Under the pieces are notes generated by a model, which searched no databases, was not told the DNA's origin, and saw nothing but the letters and a program-made list of their open reading frames with translations. From positions 33,758-97,757 of the forward strand of contig JAJCZP010000265.1 in assembly GCA_029262315.1 (NCBI GenBank): a DNA stretch of 64,000 nucleotides. Reading direction: 5' to 3'. Shown here piece after piece: positions 62,766-64,000 of this stretch. Within the stretch, counting starts at the first letter, position 1, and each line of letters opens with the position of its first letter. The position numbers and the translations under genes are program-made. This stretch comes from Deltaproteobacteria bacterium (GTDB taxonomy: Bacteria > Desulfobacterota > Binatia > UTPRO1).

Positions 62766-62800
62766 GCACGCCGTCCGCACGGTCGGCGATGGGGGGCGTC

Positions 62801-63397
62801 ATGCCGATTACCGTGACCTTCCGCCACATCGAGGCGACCGCCGCGTTGCGCCGCCATGCCGAGAAGCGAGTGCGGCACGTCGCGAAGTACGTCCATCAAT
62901 TGATGGACGCCCATGTGACGTTGTCCGTGCTCAAGCGGCGGCACATCGCGGAGATCGTCCTCACGGCCGATCGGAAGACGCTCAAAGCGAAGGAGGTCAC
63001 CGACGACCTCTACTCTGCGATCGATCTCGCGACCGACAAGCTGGCACAGCAGGCCCGTCGCAATACCGGGAAGCTCAAGAGTCACAAGGTCGGGGTAGGG
63101 AAGCGCGCCTCACGTCCGACCTCTCCCGAGGCCGAAGAGGCCGCGCCAGTGCCCACCGGCGGGAGCTTCCGCATGGACGTCATCCGCGCCGAGTCCTTCA
63201 ACCGCCGCAAGGGTCCGGACGTCATCCGCTCGAAACGCCTCCCGGTGAAGCCGATGTCGATCGAAGAGGCGGTCATGCAGATGGATCTGATGAGCAGCGA
63301 GTTCCTCGTCTTCCGGAACGCCGCCAACGGAGGGGTTGCTGTCGTTTGCCGGCGGAAGGATGGGCACTACGGGCTCATCGAGCCCGAGGAGGCTTGA
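62801..63397 (+). CDS. hpf: Long-form ribosome hibernation promoting factor
   Basis: 198 residues. The N-terminal domain (about 1-100) is the HPF/RaiA fold: TVTFRHIEATAALRRHAEKRVRHVAKYV. A linker with acidic and Pro-rich sequence follows, then a C-terminal ribosome-dimerising domain: RSKRLPVKPMSIEEAVMQMDLMSSEFLVFRNAANGGVAVVCRRKDGHYGLIEP, the diagnostic long-HPF pattern. I chose ATG 62801, with GGGGGGCGTC as Shine-Dalgarno, over the ATG at 62789. Confidence 0.92.
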   Translation: MPITVTFRHIEATAALRRHAEKRVRHVAKYVHQLMDAHVTLSVLKRRHIAEIVLTADRKTLKAKEVTDDLYSAIDLATDKLAQQARRNTGKLKSHKVGVGKRASRPTSPEAEEAAPVPTGGSFRMDVIRAESFNRRKGPDVIRSKRLPVKPMSIEEAVMQMDLMSSEFLVFRNAANGGVAVVCRRKDGHYGLIEPEEA

Positions 63398-63415
63398 CCC
63401 TGCGCCCCGCGACTT

Positions 63416-63444
63416 TTGCTCACCGTCCCTTGCTGCGCTATACC
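63416..63444 (+). promoter_or_regulatory. Sigma70-like promoter for ptsN
   Basis: TTGCTC (63416-63421), a 17-base spacer, and TATACC (63439-63444). Transcription would start near 63451, just seven bases before the ATG at 63458. The gap after hpf leaves room for this separate promoter. Confidence 0.45.
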
Positions 63445-63457
63445 TGAGCCGCTGCCG

Positions 63458-63919
63458 ATGAAGATCCTCGACATCTTGGTATCCGAGGCCATCGTTCCGG
63501 AGATGCGTGCGACATCGAAGGACGAAGCGCTCGACGAGCTAGCGTCCGCAGTGGTCGGGCTCCGTCCCGACATCGACCGCGCGCGGCTCGTCGATGTGCT
63601 GCGCGATCGTGAAGAACTCGGGAGCACGGCCATCGGAGAGGGGATCGCCATCCCTCATGGCAAGCTCTCCGGCGTGCAGGAGGTGCTAGCCGCGTTCGGT
63701 CGCAGCCCGAGCGGTATCGACTTCGATTCTCTCGACGGCGGGCCGACCCACTTGTTCTTTCTCTTGGTCGCGCCCGAGGACTCGGCGGGATTGCACCTCA
63801 AGGCGCTCGCCCGAGTCTCGCGGCTGTTGAAGGACGCTGAATTTCGTCAACGGTTGCTCGCGGGGACTTCCCGCGATGAGTTGTACGCCGCCATCAAATC
63901 CGAAGACGAAAAATACTAG
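63458..63919 (+). CDS. ptsN: Nitrogen-regulatory PTS EIIA protein
   Basis: 153 residues, EIIA-Ntr. The phosphoacceptor histidine lies in EGIAIPHGKL (His67). The PTS EIIA type-2 core follows with LFFLLVAPEDSAGLHLKALARVSRLLKD. In Proteobacteria the protein is phosphorylated by NPr and modulates K+ transport and sigma54-linked regulation. I chose ATG 63458 because it opens directly at KILDIL, and the ORF track's start lies upstream of the promoter -10. Last recognisable gene. Confidence 0.92.
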   Translation: MKILDILVSEAIVPEMRATSKDEALDELASAVVGLRPDIDRARLVDVLRDREELGSTAIGEGIAIPHGKLSGVQEVLAAFGRSPSGIDFDSLDGGPTHLFFLLVAPEDSAGLHLKALARVSRLLKDAEFRQRLLAGTSRDELYAAIKSEDEKY

Positions 63920-64000
63920 GCGCTCGGCGGCGGCAGCGGGGGGGGGGGGCGGCGGACGCGGGCTCCGCGGCACGACCAAAACGGGGATGGGGGGGGGGGC
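63920..64000. other. Non-coding end with long G runs
   Basis: After ptsN there are about 80 bases with a run of at least 12 G near 63940-63952 and another of at least 10 G near 63990-63999. Nothing recognisable is encoded. Such runs at a sequence end often come from sequencing or assembly artefact. Confidence 0.5.

Overview
The window is GC-rich, almost wholly coding DNA from a Gram-negative bacterium. The evidence is a Kdo/LPS-transport block (kdsB, pyrG, kdsA, kdsD, lptC, lptA, lptB) followed by rpoN, hpf and ptsN, plus lipoproteins and periplasm-directed proteins. Gene order, GTG/TTG start usage and gene content suggest an uncultured lineage of the former Deltaproteobacteria or a Binatota-like group. 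That placement is inference. No rRNA, tRNA, CRISPR array, phage, transposase or integrase was seen.

Layout. 0-10.5 kb is housekeeping and accessory: plsC with an RG-rich hypothetical, a small ORF behind a good sigma70-type promoter, an esterase, a HAD/PTPS/cytochrome-c/leucyl-aminopeptidase operon, a pepP/sulfatase-fold pair, and a four-gene run of poorly known proteins ending in a HAD phosphatase. 10.6-49.6 kb is a large surface-glycan region. It holds seven cytoplasmic GT2/GT4 glycosyltransferases in the front operon and scattered units, two polyprenyl-phosphate sugar synthase-like GT2 enzymes, an acyltransferase, an RmlD reductase, a Wzx-type flippase, four class I methyltransferases, three alkaline-phosphatase-superfamily proteins and at least six large integral-membrane GT-C-like proteins. 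An orphan aceE (15-17.7 kb) and a membrane spermidine-synthase-like protein (26.4-28.8 kb) sit inside this region. 49.6-53 kb encodes exported or RNA-related proteins: a PKD lipoprotein, an exported protein with its own strong promoter, Shine-Dalgarno and terminator, a lytic transglycosylase and a NYN-LOTUS protein. 53-63.9 kb is a TMTC-like TPR membrane protein followed by the Kdo, Lpt, rpoN, hpf, ptsN series. The last about 80 bases contain long G runs and no recognisable gene.

How the genes may work together: cytosolic GT2/GT4 enzymes and RmlD would build glycan on a lipid carrier; the polyprenyl-phosphate sugar synthases would charge lipid-linked sugar donors; the flippase would move units outward; and the membrane GT-C-like proteins would use lipid-linked sugars on the periplasmic side. 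The Kdo and Lpt genes supply and export the lipid A-core anchor. The most notable signal is a family of four membrane paralogues sharing ordered motifs (DEG, N/YxPYP-like, K-P/Q-N, FPRxDFxHL-like), two of which carry a long C-terminal HEAT-like helical-repeat domain.
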